Of a stretch of DNA of 64,000 nucleotides, positions 63,270 through 64,000 are shown piece by piece. Source of the DNA: a virus; IMG/VR virus record IMGVR_UViG_3300044846_005433, positions 1 to 64,000 of that record. One strand, given 5' to 3'. The translations under genes were made by a program, and so were the position numbers. How positions within the stretch are numbered: the first letter of the stretch is position 1; each line of letters starts with the position of its first letter. A model generated the notes under the pieces. The model was not told the origin of the DNA. It made no database searches and saw only the letters and a list, made by a program, of their open reading frames with translations.

Positions 63270-64000
63270 AACACGCACTCACTTACGACGATATCCAACT
63301 CGTTCCTAATTTTTCAAAAATTAATTCACGAACTGAAATTTCTCTTAGAACCCCACTTACTACTAACTATTCAATGTTGATGCCGTTAATTGCATCCCCA
63401 ATGGACACTGTATGTGAATTTGAAATGGCATATAAAATGTTTATCTTAGGTGGAGCCGGCTGTATTCATCGCTTTATGAGTGCAGAGAACCAGTCAAAAT
63501 TAATAGAGAAACTATCCGCCGCTGTATATGGTGGATATGGACATAATTATATTGATTTCGGTTGGGACGGCACTGTGCCTATTGTTGCTGCTATTGGGGT
63601 GAATGGTGCAGAGGATCGAGATCGTGCAGAAAAATTAGTTGCAGCTGGTGCAAATGTCCTAGTGATTGACGTTGCACACGGACACCATCAAAAGGTTATT
63701 GATATGCTTAAATGGTGTAAAGATAAATTTAATAGTGGCGCAGATATTATTGCTGGTAATATTGCAACTGCGCAAGCTGCAATTGATTTACAGGAAGCTG
63801 GTGCAGATGGTTTACGTGTTGGAATCGGTGGAGGATCACTGTGTACTACTCGAATCAAAACTGGATTCGGCGTGCCAAATGTTTCCTGTATTGAAGAGAT
63901 TTCAAATGTAGCACTCGTGCCCGTAATGGCAGATGGAGGAGTCAGAACGAGTGGTGATATTGCAAAAGCCCTAGCAGTCGGCGCAAATTGTGTAATGTTA
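63266..64000 (+). CDS. guaB/guaC-like: IMP dehydrogenase/GMP reductase-like protein, partial (3' end beyond window)
   Basis: The frame is open from ATG 63266 (an in-frame ATG at 63251 is also possible) to the right edge, 245 residues. It is a TIM-barrel protein starting KHALTYDDIQLVPNFSKINS, with PLIASPMDTVCE, GGAGCIHRF, LVIDVAHGH and the catalytic loop VGIGGGSLCTTR, containing the Cys that forms the covalent intermediate, then MADGGVRTSGDIAKAL. The CBS domains of typical IMPDH are absent from the region after about residue 95, where the sequence runs on as barrel. This favours a CBS-less IMPDH or GMP reductase. The substrate cannot be decided without the flap and C-terminus. Confidence 0.85.
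   Translation, partial: MKHALTYDDIQLVPNFSKINSRTEISLRTPLTTNYSMLMPLIASPMDTVCEFEMAYKMFILGGAGCIHRFMSAENQSKLIEKLSAAVYGGYGHNYIDFGWDGTVPIVAAIGVNGAEDRDRAEKLVAAGANVLVIDVAHGHHQKVIDMLKWCKDKFNSGADIIAGNIATAQAAIDLQEAGADGLRVGIGGGSLCTTRIKTGFGVPNVSCIEEISNVALVPVMADGGVRTSGDIAKALAVGANCVML

Overview
The window is a 64 kb piece of a large, AT-rich, T4-like contractile-tailed phage (myovirus) genome. Recognisable T4-type proteins are: late sigma factor (gp55), tail sheath (gp18), tail tube (gp19), single-strand binding protein (gp32), UvsX, gp41 helicase, gp46/gp47, RNase H-type 5' nuclease, a B-family DNA polymerase (gp43), both topoisomerase II subunits (gp39/60 and gp52), NrdA/NrdB, dCMP deaminase, a gp56-like pyrophosphatase and a thymidylate synthase/dCMP hydroxymethylase family enzyme. 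The host is most likely a member of the Bacteroidota. The evidence is an H1/Hc1-like DNA-binding protein of Bacteroidota type, start codons preceded by A-rich leaders instead of Shine-Dalgarno sequences, and AT-rich codon use. The host lineage is inferred, not proven.

Layout. 1-13044 (minus strand): a late block with gp55, a RuvC-like nuclease and five large virion proteins, the last running off the left edge. 13045-13300: a divergent, palindrome-rich intergenic region. 13301-33139 (plus strand): UV endonuclease, small unknowns, two nucleases, GroEL, a very large probable virion protein, an S1-domain protein, NrdB-NrdA, two tagged proteins including an HExxH metallopeptidase, the H1-like protein, gp32, 5' nuclease and GroES. 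33189-36200 (minus): tail sheath. 36316-47993 (plus): dUTPase/dCTPase, Zn ribbon, the N-terminal half of DNA polymerase, UvsX, gp41, gp47, gp46 and a glycosyltransferase. 48054-49883 (minus): collagen-like fibre. 49966-52580 (plus): TS-family enzyme, dCMP deaminase, a secreted glucosaminidase-like enzyme and two broken genes. 52577-55382 (minus): tail tube and possible prohead-core proteins. 55468-64000 (plus): Fpg-like glycosylase, small unknowns, a DinG/XPD-like helicase, topoisomerase II and an IMP dehydrogenase/GMP reductase-like protein cut by the right edge.

How it works together. Replication, recombination and nucleotide genes lie on the plus strand in tightly overlapping operons. Most virion genes lie on the minus strand and are preceded, about 17-22 nt before the start codon, by an [A/G]ATAAATAA-type element that resembles the T4 late promoter, consistent with the gp55 homologue. 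A second element, AGTATA(A/G)TA, precedes several plus-strand genes. The phage carries its own chaperonin pair, an S1-like RNA-binding protein and a chromatin-like protein.

The strongest points for follow-up are: a set of proteins with N-terminal tags resembling the T4 capsid-targeting sequence, one of them a predicted metallopeptidase; a polymerase gene that stops just after motif A with no second half in view; a TS-family enzyme with Asp at the position that selects dCMP in T4 dCMP hydroxymethylase; and an interrupted locus at 51.8-52.6 kb. No tRNA, CRISPR array, integrase or transposase was recognised. No intergenic gap exceeds 300 bases.
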